A stretch of DNA of 8,690 nt from Streptomyces sp. WM6386 (GCF_000972385.1 NZ_JXTE01000128.1:1-8690); one strand, 5' to 3'. Shown: positions 1-6,172, numbered from the stretch's first letter. A program made the numbers and translations. Notes: generated from the letters alone by a model not told the origin.

Positions 1-86
1 GGCGCCCCACCCCCGCCCCCCGGACGATGCCAATGAGCCCCGCCACCCGGCGCGGCCACGGTCTGTGTTCTCGGGAGGACCTGCCC

Positions 87-1130
87 ATGACCGCCACCGC
101 CAGTCTGGAGCAGCTGCGTCGCTGCCACTTCGCCGTCGACCTGGGGGCGGCGAGGACGCGGGTGTACGTGAAGGGCGCCGGGCTCGTCGTCGACCAGCCG
201 TCCGTCGCCGCCGTGAACACCCGGACCGGTGCGCTGATCGCGGTGGGTGAGTTCGCGGAGAAGATGACGGGCCGTACCCCCGACTACATCCGTGTCGTCC
301 GCCCCGTCTCCGGCGGCACGGTCGTCGACATCGAGATGGCCCAGCGCATGCTGCGGCACCTGCTCGGCGACAAGATCCGCCGCTCGCTGCGGCGCAAGCC
401 GATCCTGCGGGCCGCCGCCTGCACCCCGCACGACGCGGACCCCCTCGCCCAGCGCGCCTGCATCGAGACCATGGTCGGGCTGGGTGCCCGTCGCGTCGAA
501 CTCGTGGACACGCTCATCGCCGCCGCCGTCGGCTGCGGGCTGCCCGTGGAGCGGCCCGAGGCGACGATGGTGCTGGTGTGCGGGGCCGCGGCCACCCAGG
601 TCGCCGTGCTCTCCCTCGGCTCGATCGTCAACGCCGTACGCATCCCCGTCGGCGGCGAGGCCGTGGACCACGCGATCGTGCAGCACCTGCGCCACCAGCA
701 CGAGCTGATGCTGCCGAGTCAGTCCGTACGACCGCTGCAGCTCGCCCTGTCCGGCAACGGCCTCACCGCCTCGGGTCCCGCCTCCACCGAGATCCACGGA
801 CGGGACGTCGCCACCGGGCTCGCCCGCTCCGTCCAGGTCGACACCGCCGCCGTCCGCGACGCGATCCAGACCCCGCTCACCGCCGTGCTCGACGGCATCG
901 GCAAGGTGCTGCGGGACTGCCCGCCCGACCTGGTGGCCGACCTCGCCGACCGCGGGATCATGATGGTCGGCGGCAGCGCGCTGCTCCCCGGCTTCGACCA
1001 GATGCTGCGGCACGCGACCGGCATGCCGGTGCACATCGCCGAACGGCCCGAGGTGTGCGCGGTGGAGGGTCTCGGCGCGATGCTGGAGGGCCGTATCGAG
1101 CCGCTGGCACTGGACCCGCTGGCCGACTGA
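87..1130 (+). CDS. Divergent MreB-like (actin-family) rod-shape protein, probably ATPase-deficient
   Basis: A 347-residue protein, the usual MreB length. Fold signatures run in order: a phosphate-1-like strand DLGAARTRVYVKG (residues 18-30), GRTPDYIRVVRP (62-73), VLSLGSIV (174-181) followed by VGGEAVDHAIVQ (188-199), and the adenosine-side motif GIMMVGGSALLPGFD (290-304). MreB forms membrane-bound filaments that guide peptidoglycan synthesis; Streptomyces has MreB and Mbl for spore walls plus a third divergent copy, which this resembles. Key residues are lost: phosphate-2, canonically DIGGGTTE, reads VCGAAATQ (164-171), and the catalytic IEEPMAAA region reads VDTLIAAA (140-147). ATP hydrolysis is therefore doubtful (inference). 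The ATG at 87 was chosen over in-frame ATGs at 27 and 33 because GGGAGGA lies at 73-79, seven bases upstream. No mreC/mreD follows, unlike a true mre operon. The kinase at 1169 is probably cotranscribed. The family call is firm; the role is not. Confidence 0.88.
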   Translation: MTATASLEQLRRCHFAVDLGAARTRVYVKGAGLVVDQPSVAAVNTRTGALIAVGEFAEKMTGRTPDYIRVVRPVSGGTVVDIEMAQRMLRHLLGDKIRRSLRRKPILRAAACTPHDADPLAQRACIETMVGLGARRVELVDTLIAAAVGCGLPVERPEATMVLVCGAAATQVAVLSLGSIVNAVRIPVGGEAVDHAIVQHLRHQHELMLPSQSVRPLQLALSGNGLTASGPASTEIHGRDVATGLARSVQVDTAAVRDAIQTPLTAVLDGIGKVLRDCPPDLVADLADRGIMMVGGSALLPGFDQMLRHATGMPVHIAERPEVCAVEGLGAMLEGRIEPLALDPLAD

Positions 1131-1154
1131 CACCGACACCGACGCCGACACGGA
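1131..1154. repeat. Short hexanucleotide tandem repeat between the MreB-like and kinase genes
   Basis: Directly after the MreB-like stop codon are four head-to-tail hexamers: CACCGA twice, then CGCCGA and CACGGA with one change each. They take up most of the 38-base spacer and the place where a ribosome binding site for the kinase gene would lie. The tract may be simple slippage sequence. I infer no function beyond noting that no Shine-Dalgarno sequence remains here. Confidence 0.5.
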
Positions 1155-1168
1155 CATCCATCGACCGC

Positions 1169-2611
1169 ATGACCGACGATCCCCTCCCCCCGCTCCTGGA
1201 AGCCGTCCTCGGCGTCGGCACCGACCTCGAACTGCGCACCACCCTCCAGCACATCGTGGACGCCGCCGCCGACCTCACCGGCGCCCGGTACGCCGCGCTA
1301 GGGACGGCCGACCCGGGCCAGGACGGACTCATCGAGCTCCTCCCCCAGACTTCGTCCGGGGGGACCCCCATCTCGCTTCGCTCGCCGGGCACCGCCCCGT
1401 GCACGGCCGTCTCGCTCACCGTGCCGATCCGGGTGCAGGACGAGGAGTTCGGCACGCTGCACCTCGCGGACAAGGGCAAGGATCCCTTCACCGCCGAGGA
1501 CGAGCAGCTCCTGCACGTCCTCGCCGCCCAGGCCGGTATCGCCATCGGCAACGCCCGGCTGTACGAGGCGGCCCGGCAGCGCGAACGCTGGATCGAGGGC
1601 GCGGCGGCCGTGACCACCGCGCTGCTCGGCGAGGGGTCCGCGACCGACGCGCTCACGACGGTCGCCGAACGCGCCCGCCTCCTCGCCGACGCCTCCGCGG
1701 GCGTCATCCTCCAGCCCACCGAGGAAGGCGGTATGGAGATCGTGACCGCCTCGACGTACGACGATCCCGGCGACATCGTCGGCACGACGATCGCACCCGG
1801 CAGCCCGGTCCTTGAACAACTCCTCGGCGGTGAACCGGTGTTCGTCGACGACTCGGCGACCGACCCGCGGATGACGACGCCGGTGCGGCACCGGTTCGGG
1901 CCCAGCATGATGCTGCCGCTCCAGGCCGGCGGCCGGCTGATCGGCACCCTCGCCCTGCCCCGCCGGCGCGGCGACCGCCCGTACACCTCCGTGGAACGCC
2001 TGCTCGCGGTCCAGTTCGCCTCGCAGGCCGCGCTCGCCCTGGTCCTCGCCGACGCCCAGCACAGCCGCGAACTCCTCGCCGTCTTCGAGGACCGCGACCG
2101 TATCGCCCGCGATCTGCACGACCTCGTCGTCCAGCGGCTGTTCGCCACCGGCATGATGCTGGAGTCCACCCAGCGCCGCAGCGGGGCGGACGACGTGCGC
2201 GAGACGCTGGGGAAGGCGGTCGACGAGCTCCAGTCGACCATCCAGGAGGTCCGTACGACGATCTTCGCGCTGCAGCAGCCGCCCGCGGACGCCCCGACGA
2301 CATTCCGGGGCAAGGTGCTCCGGGAGACGGCGGGGGCGGCGGCCCTGCTGGGTTTCGCGCCGTCCGCACAGTTCACCGGCGCGGTCGAGAGCCGTGTCCC
2401 CGAGCAGACGGCCGGCCATCTCCTCACCGCCCTGCGCCGCGCCCTCGCCGCCGCGTCCCGTCGCTCCGGCGTCTCGCGCATCGAGGTCACGGTCGACGCG
2501 ACGGCGACCCTGCCGGACGGCCGGGAGGGCGTACGGCTGACGGTGTACGACGACGGGGCGGCCGACGACGGGAGCACGGGGACGACGGTGACCTGGCAGG
2601 CGCCGCTCTGA
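1169..2611 (+). CDS. Soluble GAF-GAF-DHp sensor histidine kinase homologue with degenerate ATPase domain
   Basis: A 480-residue protein with no membrane segment, laid out like the DevS/DosT class. A first GAF domain covers about residues 15-130, a second about 145-297, and a HisKA_3 dimerisation helix carries DRIARDLHDLVVQRLF with His317 as the likely phospho-acceptor. The C-terminal catalytic domain is damaged. Its N-box reads RRALAAASRR (423-432) where the family has REALSNAARH, so Glu and Asn are gone. After YDDG (460-463) it jumps almost directly to the family's closing GTTVTWQAPL, so the G2 glycine box and ATP lid, about 35 residues, are missing. Autophosphorylation is unlikely; a sensor scaffold or phosphate acceptor is possible (inference). 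GAF1 is also short, with a palindromic repeat inside. ATG at 1169 is the first start in frame after the upstream gene; it has no clear ribosome binding site, so translation may be coupled. No response regulator gene is in the window. Confidence 0.88.
   Translation: MTDDPLPPLLEAVLGVGTDLELRTTLQHIVDAAADLTGARYAALGTADPGQDGLIELLPQTSSGGTPISLRSPGTAPCTAVSLTVPIRVQDEEFGTLHLADKGKDPFTAEDEQLLHVLAAQAGIAIGNARLYEAARQRERWIEGAAAVTTALLGEGSATDALTTVAERARLLADASAGVILQPTEEGGMEIVTASTYDDPGDIVGTTIAPGSPVLEQLLGGEPVFVDDSATDPRMTTPVRHRFGPSMMLPLQAGGRLIGTLALPRRRGDRPYTSVERLLAVQFASQAALALVLADAQHSRELLAVFEDRDRIARDLHDLVVQRLFATGMMLESTQRRSGADDVRETLGKAVDELQSTIQEVRTTIFALQQPPADAPTTFRGKVLRETAGAAALLGFAPSAQFTGAVESRVPEQTAGHLLTALRRALAAASRRSGVSRIEVTVDATATLPDGREGVRLTVYDDGAADDGSTGTTVTWQAPL
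1337..1388. repeat. Palindromic GC-rich repeat inside the first GAF domain
   Basis: A C-run hairpin (CCCCCAGAC, TTC loop region, GTCCGGGGG; 1342-1362, one A/C mismatch) is followed by ACCCCCA and then CTCGCTTCGCTCG. This combination of C/G-run hairpin and CTTCGCTCG tail resembles short dispersed palindromic repeats I recall from many Streptomyces genomes; that recollection needs a genome search. It encodes roughly residues 58-74 of the kinase (QTSSGGTPISLRSPG region), low-complexity sequence that fits no GAF motif. The GAF1 core around it is about 30-35 residues shorter than in DevS-type proteins. Confidence 0.55.
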
Positions 2612-2612
2612 G

Positions 2613-2635
2613 GTCAGGGGGCCAAGGGGCCTGAC
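2613..2635. terminator. Stem-loop between convergent genes (likely bidirectional terminator)
   Basis: GTCAGG at 2613-2618 pairs with CCTGAC at 2630-2635 around an 11-base G-rich loop. It begins one base after the kinase stop codon and ends six bases before the stop of the convergent anti-sigma gene, so it can serve both strands. There is no T-run, which is common for actinobacterial terminators. Confidence 0.55.
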
Positions 2636-2641
2636 GCCGTC

Positions 2642-3565
2642 TCAGCACGCGAACCAGCAGCGCACCGTCGTTCCCTCCTCGCCGGTGTGGGTCCGGACGA
2701 GGTCGGCGATCAGGTTGACCAGCAGCAGTCCTCGCCCGCCGCGCTGGTCGCGTGCCGCGGGCCGCCGTCCCGCCAGGGGATCGGCGAGCCGTCCCTTGTC
2801 CCGCACCTCGCACACCGCGTACCCGTCCTCGGCCCACACCCGCAGCGTCCCCGAACCGCCGCCGTGCACCACGCTGTTGGTGGTGAGCTCGGCCGCCACG
2901 AGGGTGAGGTTCTCCAGGGCGAGCCCGGTCAGCCCGAGCCGGGCGCCCTCGGCGGTCGCGAGATGGCGGACCTCGGGCAGCGATCCGGCGTCGAAGCAGA
3001 GGGACAGCACGTCCGCGACGGCGGGCAGCGGCTCGTTGTAGCGGGCCACGACGTCGTCGGGGGCGTACCGGCCGCTCTCCTGTTCCGGTCCGCCGCCGAA
3101 GGGGATGACCGTGGGGTGGGTGGCGTAGGCGTCGGCGAGCACCCGCTCGTCGAGGCGTCGGACGTCGTAGGGGCACAGGATGGTCGCGAGCCGGCCCTCG
3201 AAGGCCGCGTTGATCAGTGCCTCGTGCTGGACGCACGCGGGGTACTCGCCGGCCGTGCGGCCGGCCCAGATCGGTTCGCCGATGATCCGCACCCGGCTGC
3301 CGGCCGGCTGGGCGTCGGCGAAGGCGCGCAGCACGCCGGGGATGATCCGGCCGGGGTTGCGGCCGGCCTCCCGCATGTCCAGGAGCAGTACGGCGTCGGC
3401 GGCGTCGCCGAGCTCGTCGCGGATCAGGCGGAGGTTGTCGCCCGGTACGGCCACGGCGACCGGTTCGCCCGCCGCGAGGCCCTCGCGGACGAAGGGGACC
3501 GTGCCGGCGAGGTAGTCCTGGGCGTCCCGGTAGAAGAGGGCGGGGTGCAGGAACGCGGTGGTCAT
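2642..3565 (-). CDS. MEDS-domain anti-sigma regulatory factor with HATPase_c domain (RsbA/RsbW-like)
   Basis: A 307-residue soluble protein. The N-terminal half (about 5-165) is a MEDS sensory domain: HPALFYRD (7-14), VPFVREGLAAGEPV (23-36), CPYD (131-134) and HPTVIPFGG (150-158). The C-terminal part (about 195-307) is an RsbW/SpoIIAB-type GHKL ATPase with an intact N-box, LVAAELTTNSVVHGG (222-236; Glu226, Asn230), a G1-like DKG (256-258) and a G2 segment RGGRGLLLVNLIAD (275-288). Proteins of this class bind sigma factors or phosphorylate STAS antagonists on Ser/Thr; the MEDS half presumably senses a ligand. It overlaps the upstream STAS gene by ATGA (stop 3564-3562, start 3565-3563), so the two are translationally coupled and probably partners. 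The ATG is fixed by this overlap. The sigma factor target is not in the window. Family assignment is strong, target unknown. Confidence 0.9.
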   Translation of the reverse strand: MTTAFLHPALFYRDAQDYLAGTVPFVREGLAAGEPVAVAVPGDNLRLIRDELGDAADAVLLLDMREAGRNPGRIIPGVLRAFADAQPAGSRVRIIGEPIWAGRTAGEYPACVQHEALINAAFEGRLATILCPYDVRRLDERVLADAYATHPTVIPFGGGPEQESGRYAPDDVVARYNEPLPAVADVLSLCFDAGSLPEVRHLATAEGARLGLTGLALENLTLVAAELTTNSVVHGGGSGTLRVWAEDGYAVCEVRDKGRLADPLAGRRPAARDQRGGRGLLLVNLIADLVRTHTGEEGTTVRCWFAC

Positions 3566-3927
3566 GGCAGCGTCACCTCGATCCCCGCCAGGCCCGGCCA
3601 GAACATGTCCAGTGTCCGGCTCAGTGTGGGCGGTGGGCGGTGCAGCTGAAGCAGCCGGCCCTCCTCCAGCCGCCGCGCGGCAAACGCGAGGGCATCGGCG
3701 CCCGCGACGTCGACGAAGCTCACCGCCGACAGTTCCAGCCGGTACACGTCCGCACGCGCGCCCACCGCCTGCTCCAATGCGCGCTCCCAGATCTCGTGCG
3801 TGGCGTGGCCCACCTCGCCCACGGCGCGCAGACCGCTGCGCCCTCGCAACGCGGACACCGTGAGTCGCGGCGCCGCGCCGGCGGACCGCAGAGGTGGTCG
3901 GTGATGAAGATGCAAGCCGTCTCCCAC
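3562..3927 (-). CDS. STAS-domain protein, candidate anti-sigma factor antagonist lacking the phosphorylatable residue
   Basis: About 121 residues if the GTG at 3927 is used. The STAS domain begins near APRLTVSALRG, continues through GLRAVGEVGHATHEIWERAL and VYRLELSAVSFVDVAGADALAF, and ends MFWPGLAGIEVTLP. STAS antagonists of the SpoIIAA/RsbV type bind an RsbW-like kinase and are switched off by phosphorylation at the residue after the motif Asp. Here the motif is Asp-Val-Ala-Gly, so that switch is absent. It overlaps the downstream HATPase gene by four bases and is its likely partner. The start is uncertain: the frame is open up to a GTG at 4047, but the sigma-B-like promoter at 3969-3994 implies a transcript start near 3962, which excludes starts above it. 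A TTG at 3915 has GGGAG five bases upstream and is the main alternative. The other reading frame over 3720-4004 also looks codon-biased, so a frameshifted N-terminus cannot be excluded. Confidence 0.72.
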   Translation of the reverse strand: MGDGLHLHHRPPLRSAGAAPRLTVSALRGRSGLRAVGEVGHATHEIWERALEQAVGARADVYRLELSAVSFVDVAGADALAFAARRLEEGRLLQLHRPPPTLSRTLDMFWPGLAGIEVTLP

Positions 3928-3968
3928 TGCTCGTGCGCGGTCTCCCGTTGTTCGTGGACGAAACGCGC

Positions 3969-3994
3969 GTACCCCGAGCGGAAGCCTGTCAATC
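3969..3994 (-). promoter_or_regulatory. Sigma-B-type (general stress) promoter for the STAS/anti-sigma operon
   Basis: On the minus strand GATT (3994-3991) is followed by 16 bases and GGGTAC (3974-3969). This fits the known Streptomyces coelicolor sigma-B consensus GNNT, 14-16 bases, GGGTA(C/T). Transcription would start near 3962, about 35 bases before the proposed GTG at 3927. The operon encodes sigma-regulatory proteins, so feedback from a sigma-B-like factor makes sense. Overlapping TTGACA (3992-3987) has no acceptable -10 at normal spacing. The rest of 3928-4151 shows no gene I can support. Confidence 0.55.
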
Positions 3995-4151
3995 CCCTCC
4001 TCATGGGTGTAGCCCGCGACGGGTCGGGGCAGGCGCACGATCAGCACCGCCGGGCCCCCGCGGAGCTGGGTGCCCTGCTCCGCCCGGATCCCGGTGGGTA
4101 CGAAGGAGGCCCATCAGCGCGACGACGGTCGGGGACCGACGAGGCGGAGAC

Positions 4152-4838
4152 ATGATCCCAGCGGCACACACATCTCTCACAGGGCGACTGAACACCCTGG
4201 TCATCGATGGCTGTACGGACGCGGGCCGGGCGGAGCTACGGCCGCGCGGCGAGCTCGTGCACGGTTGTGCGAAGGTTCTGGAGGAGACCCTGACGGCGCT
4301 GCCGGACGGAGTCCGCAAGGTCGAACTGGACATGGCCGCCGTGGTGTTCATGGACACGGGCGGGCTCCAGTTCCTGGAAGTCCTGGACGCCTACAGCCAT
4401 CGGCGGCGCATCCCGGTGGCCGCCACTCGCTGGACCGGCCAGCCGCGCCGGATCCTGGAGCTCGCCGGCCTGGACACCGCCGACCCGCTGCGGGCGGCAC
4501 CGCGCCCGGCCGGCCCCGAGCCCGCTACCCCGGCCCCCTCCGCGGTGGCCCTGGAGCGCGCGGAGCAGCTCCATCTGCTGCGCGCGGAGGTCGAGCAGCT
4601 CCGCCAGGCGATCGCCTCCCGGCCGGTGATCGACCAGGCCCGCGGCATCCTCATGGCCGCCCACTCCTGTACGTCCGAGGAGGCCTGGACCATTCTGCGC
4701 AAGACCTCCCAGCTCTCCAACACCAAGCTGCGCACGGTCGCCGCGGCCCTCACCGCCGGCACGGAGTCCGACGGCCCGCTGCCGCCCGAGGAGGTGCGCA
4801 CGGCGTTGCGTACGGCGGTCAGGACCTGTCTGAACTGA
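4152..4838 (+). CDS. STAS-ANTAR fusion protein (putative partner-switched antitermination regulator)
   Basis: A 228-residue soluble protein. An N-terminal STAS domain (about 12-118) contains KVELDMAAVVFMDTGGLQFLEVL (Asp68-Thr69-Gly70-Gly71 at the usual phospho-acceptor motif). A Pro/Ala-rich linker (115-132) and a coiled-coil-like stretch LERAEQLHLLRAEVEQLRQAI (134-154) lead into an ANTAR domain (about 144-205) with SRPVIDQARGILMAAHSCTSEEAW and TSQLSNTKLRTVAAAL. ANTAR domains bind paired hexaloop RNA hairpins and suppress termination; the coiled coil normally dimerises them. The STAS half suggests control by an RsbW-like kinase such as the MEDS/HATPase protein nearby (inference). Thr replaces the usual Ser at the acceptor position. 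The ATG at 4152 is preceded by GAGGCGGAG at 4141-4149. It is divergent from the STAS/anti-sigma operon and paralogous in layout to the gene at 6309. Confidence 0.9.
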   Translation: MIPAAHTSLTGRLNTLVIDGCTDAGRAELRPRGELVHGCAKVLEETLTALPDGVRKVELDMAAVVFMDTGGLQFLEVLDAYSHRRRIPVAATRWTGQPRRILELAGLDTADPLRAAPRPAGPEPATPAPSAVALERAEQLHLLRAEVEQLRQAIASRPVIDQARGILMAAHSCTSEEAWTILRKTSQLSNTKLRTVAAALTAGTESDGPLPPEEVRTALRTAVRTCLN

Positions 4839-4871
4839 GGCGGTCCTGTTGGGTCTTGGCGCTAAAGCCCG

Positions 4872-4901
4872 TTGATCGGTTGCTCGGCCGGACCGTAGGT
4901 T
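4872..4901 (+). promoter_or_regulatory. Housekeeping-type promoter giving a probable leaderless transcript
   Basis: TTGATC (4872-4877) and TAGGTT (4896-4901) are 18 bases apart, matching the Streptomyces HrdB-type pattern. A start seven or eight bases past the -10 falls at or next to the A of the ATG at 4909. This fits with the lack of a convincing ribosome binding site before that gene. A weak hairpin (GGGTCTT 4851-4857 with AAAGCCC 4864-4870, one mismatch and one wobble) just upstream might end the preceding transcript. Confidence 0.55.
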
Positions 4902-4908
4902 CCGTCGC

Positions 4909-5781
4909 ATGACGAATCTCCGGATCGGTGTGATGTACGACCGCGACTGGGCCCCCGAGGGGCTGCCCGACTTCGCGCGGCAGGCCGAGGCGCTCGGCGC
5001 GGACGACCTGTGGGTGGTGGAGGACCTCCGCTGGAACGGCGGGGTGTCGGCGGCGGCCGTGGCGTTGGGAGCGACCCGGCGGTTGCGGGTGGGCATCGGG
5101 ATCGCACCGGCGCCGTTGCGCAGTCCGGCACTGCTGGCGATGGAACTGGCCACGCTGGCAAGGGTGTTCCCGGGCCGGCTGGTGGCCGGGATCGGTCATG
5201 GCGTACGGGAGTGGATGGAGCAGGTCGGTGTCGCGCCGCGCTCTCCGCTGGCCCTGCTGGAGGAGACGCTCACCGCCGTACGGGCACTGCTTCACGGGGA
5301 GCGGGTCACGGCGGAGGGCCGGGAGGTGCGGATCGACGGCATCCGGCTCATCCACCCGCCCGCCGAGCCGCCGCCGCTGGTCGCCGGTGTGGTGCGGCCG
5401 CGCTCCCTGGAGCTGTCGGGGCGGGTCGCGGACGGCACCCTGATCGCCGAGGGGCATGGGCCGCGGGATCTGGAGAACATCCGGGCACTGCTCGCGAAGG
5501 GCGGCGCGGGCGAGGACCACACGCTCAGTGTCTTCGCCTTCTGCGCCGTGGGTGACGACGCCGAGGAGGTGGCCCGGACCCTGCAGCCGTACACCGAGGG
5601 CCACGGTGCGTGGCTGGGCCGCCCGCAGGAGGAGGTCTTCACCGTCTCCGGCAGCGCGGCACAGGCCGCCGAGAGGATCGGCGCGCTGCGGGCGTCCGGC
5701 GCCGACACCGTCGTCCTCCGCTTCGTCGGCCCCGAGCCGCTCCGGCAGCTGGAGGCCGTCCTGGAGGCCGCCGAGCGCTAA
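4909..5781 (+). CDS. LLM-class flavin/F420-dependent oxidoreductase (luciferase-like)
   Basis: A 290-residue cytosolic TIM-barrel protein of the bacterial luciferase-like family. Signatures are the N-terminal strand LRIGVMYDR (4-12), the helix FARQAEALGADDLWVVEDL (22-40), RLRVGIGIAPAPLRSPALLAMELATLARVFPGRLVAGIGHG (59-98), the catalogue of barrel strands HPPAEPPPLVAGVVRPRSLELSGRVADGTLI, and a C-terminal TVVLRFVGPEP. GIGHG is the usual loop where the flavin or F420 phosphate is bound. Such enzymes use reduced F420 or FMN to oxidise or reduce varied small molecules; the substrate cannot be told from sequence. The length is at the short end of the family but both ends look intact. The ATG at 4909 is supported by the leaderless promoter arrangement. 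Neighbours give no pathway: it follows a signalling gene with its own promoter and is convergent with the small regulator at 5822. General class is certain, cofactor likely F420. Confidence 0.92.
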   Translation: MTNLRIGVMYDRDWAPEGLPDFARQAEALGADDLWVVEDLRWNGGVSAAAVALGATRRLRVGIGIAPAPLRSPALLAMELATLARVFPGRLVAGIGHGVREWMEQVGVAPRSPLALLEETLTAVRALLHGERVTAEGREVRIDGIRLIHPPAEPPPLVAGVVRPRSLELSGRVADGTLIAEGHGPRDLENIRALLAKGGAGEDHTLSVFAFCAVGDDAEEVARTLQPYTEGHGAWLGRPQEEVFTVSGSAAQAAERIGALRASGADTVVLRFVGPEPLRQLEAVLEAAER

Positions 5782-5797
5782 GCCGCAGCTCGGCCCG

Positions 5798-5812
5798 GAC
5801 GCGGCCCGCGTC
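5798..5812. terminator. Small GC-rich hairpin between convergent genes
   Basis: GACGCG (5798-5803), loop GCC, CGCGTC (5807-5812): a perfect 6-bp stem in the 40-base gap between the oxidoreductase stop (5781) and the stop of the convergent regulator (5822). It could end transcription in both directions. It is short, has no T-run and lies in GC-rich sequence where chance stems are common. Confidence 0.35.
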
Positions 5813-5821
5813 GCCGCGCGC

Positions 5822-6172
5822 TCACGCCTCTTCGGTCACGACCGCACCGGCGCGGGGCGCGGCCTCGTGGTGGCCGTCCACCTGGACGAGCAGGGCGAGC
5901 AGCGAGGCGACGGTGAGCCCGGCCTCGGCGGGGTGGCGCAGAATCTTCCCCTGCGCGATCCGGTACGTGTTGCTGCGCCCCTCACGCCTGTGGGACAGAT
6001 AACCGCTCTGCTCCAGATCGGAAATGATCTTCTGGACAGCGCGCTCCGTGAGTCTGCAATGGGCGGCGATGTCGCGCACCCGCGCACTCTGATTCTCGGC
6101 AATGGCCGCCAGTACCCGCGCATGGTTGGTGATGAACGTCCATCCCGCGTGCGGCTCCGTCGCTCCACTCAT
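5822..6172 (-). CDS. Small winged helix-turn-helix regulator (MarR/ArsR-like)
   Basis: A 116-residue protein. A winged helix covers about residues 12-78: helices WTFITNHARVLAAIAENQSARVRDIAAHC, the recognition helix TERAVQKIISDLEQSGYL (42-59), and the wing SHRREGRSNTYRI (60-72). It ends with a helix LTVASLLALLVQ (86-97) that may dimerise, and a short acidic tail. No ligand-binding domain and no metal-binding Cys cluster are seen, so the signal is unknown. It is a DNA-binding repressor or activator by family. It is divergent from the STAS-ANTAR gene at 6309, and a perfect inverted repeat in the shared region (6224-6243) is its likely operator, so it probably controls that gene and itself (inference). 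The ATG at 6172 lacks a clear ribosome binding site; no better start is in frame downstream before the HTH. Confidence 0.85.
   Translation of the reverse strand: MSGATEPHAGWTFITNHARVLAAIAENQSARVRDIAAHCRLTERAVQKIISDLEQSGYLSHRREGRSNTYRIAQGKILRHPAEAGLTVASLLALLVQVDGHHEAAPRAGAVVTEEA

Noticed and set aside
27..86. Longer start for the MreB-like gene (ATG at 27 or 33)
   Set aside because: No ribosome binding site precedes them, the extra 20 residues fit no MreB N-terminus, and GGGAGGA sits at the right distance from the ATG at 87.
1..86. Promoter or upstream gene end at the left edge
   Set aside because: No hexamer pair or coding signal beyond chance; the sequence is C-rich and too short to judge.
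578..1168. N-terminal extension of the kinase frame overlapping the MreB-like gene
   Set aside because: The translation is Arg/Ala/Pro-rich shadow sequence of the MreB-like gene; the GAF protein begins naturally at the ATG at 1169.
958..2577. 539-codon open frame on the minus strand opposite the kinase
   Set aside because: Its translation is Ser/Arg/Ala-rich low complexity without any domain, as expected from the antisense of GC-rich coding DNA.
2687..3649. 320-codon open frame on the plus strand opposite the MEDS/HATPase gene
   Set aside because: The minus strand has clear MEDS and HATPase motifs; the plus frame has Gly/Val/Asp-rich sequence with no recognisable fold.
3987..3992. TTGACA (minus strand) as a housekeeping -35
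   Set aside because: At 16-18 bases spacing the downstream hexamers are ACGCGC, CGCGCG or GCGCGT, none like TANNNT.
4096..4101. GGGTAC as a second sigma-B-type -10, for the STAS-ANTAR gene at 4152
   Set aside because: No GNNT lies 14-16 bases upstream (the sequence there is TGCTCC), so only half of the promoter is present.
4851..4870. Hexaloop hairpin as an ANTAR RNA target
   Set aside because: Loop is GGCGCT, lacking the A at position one, there is no second hairpin, and the downstream gene appears leaderless.
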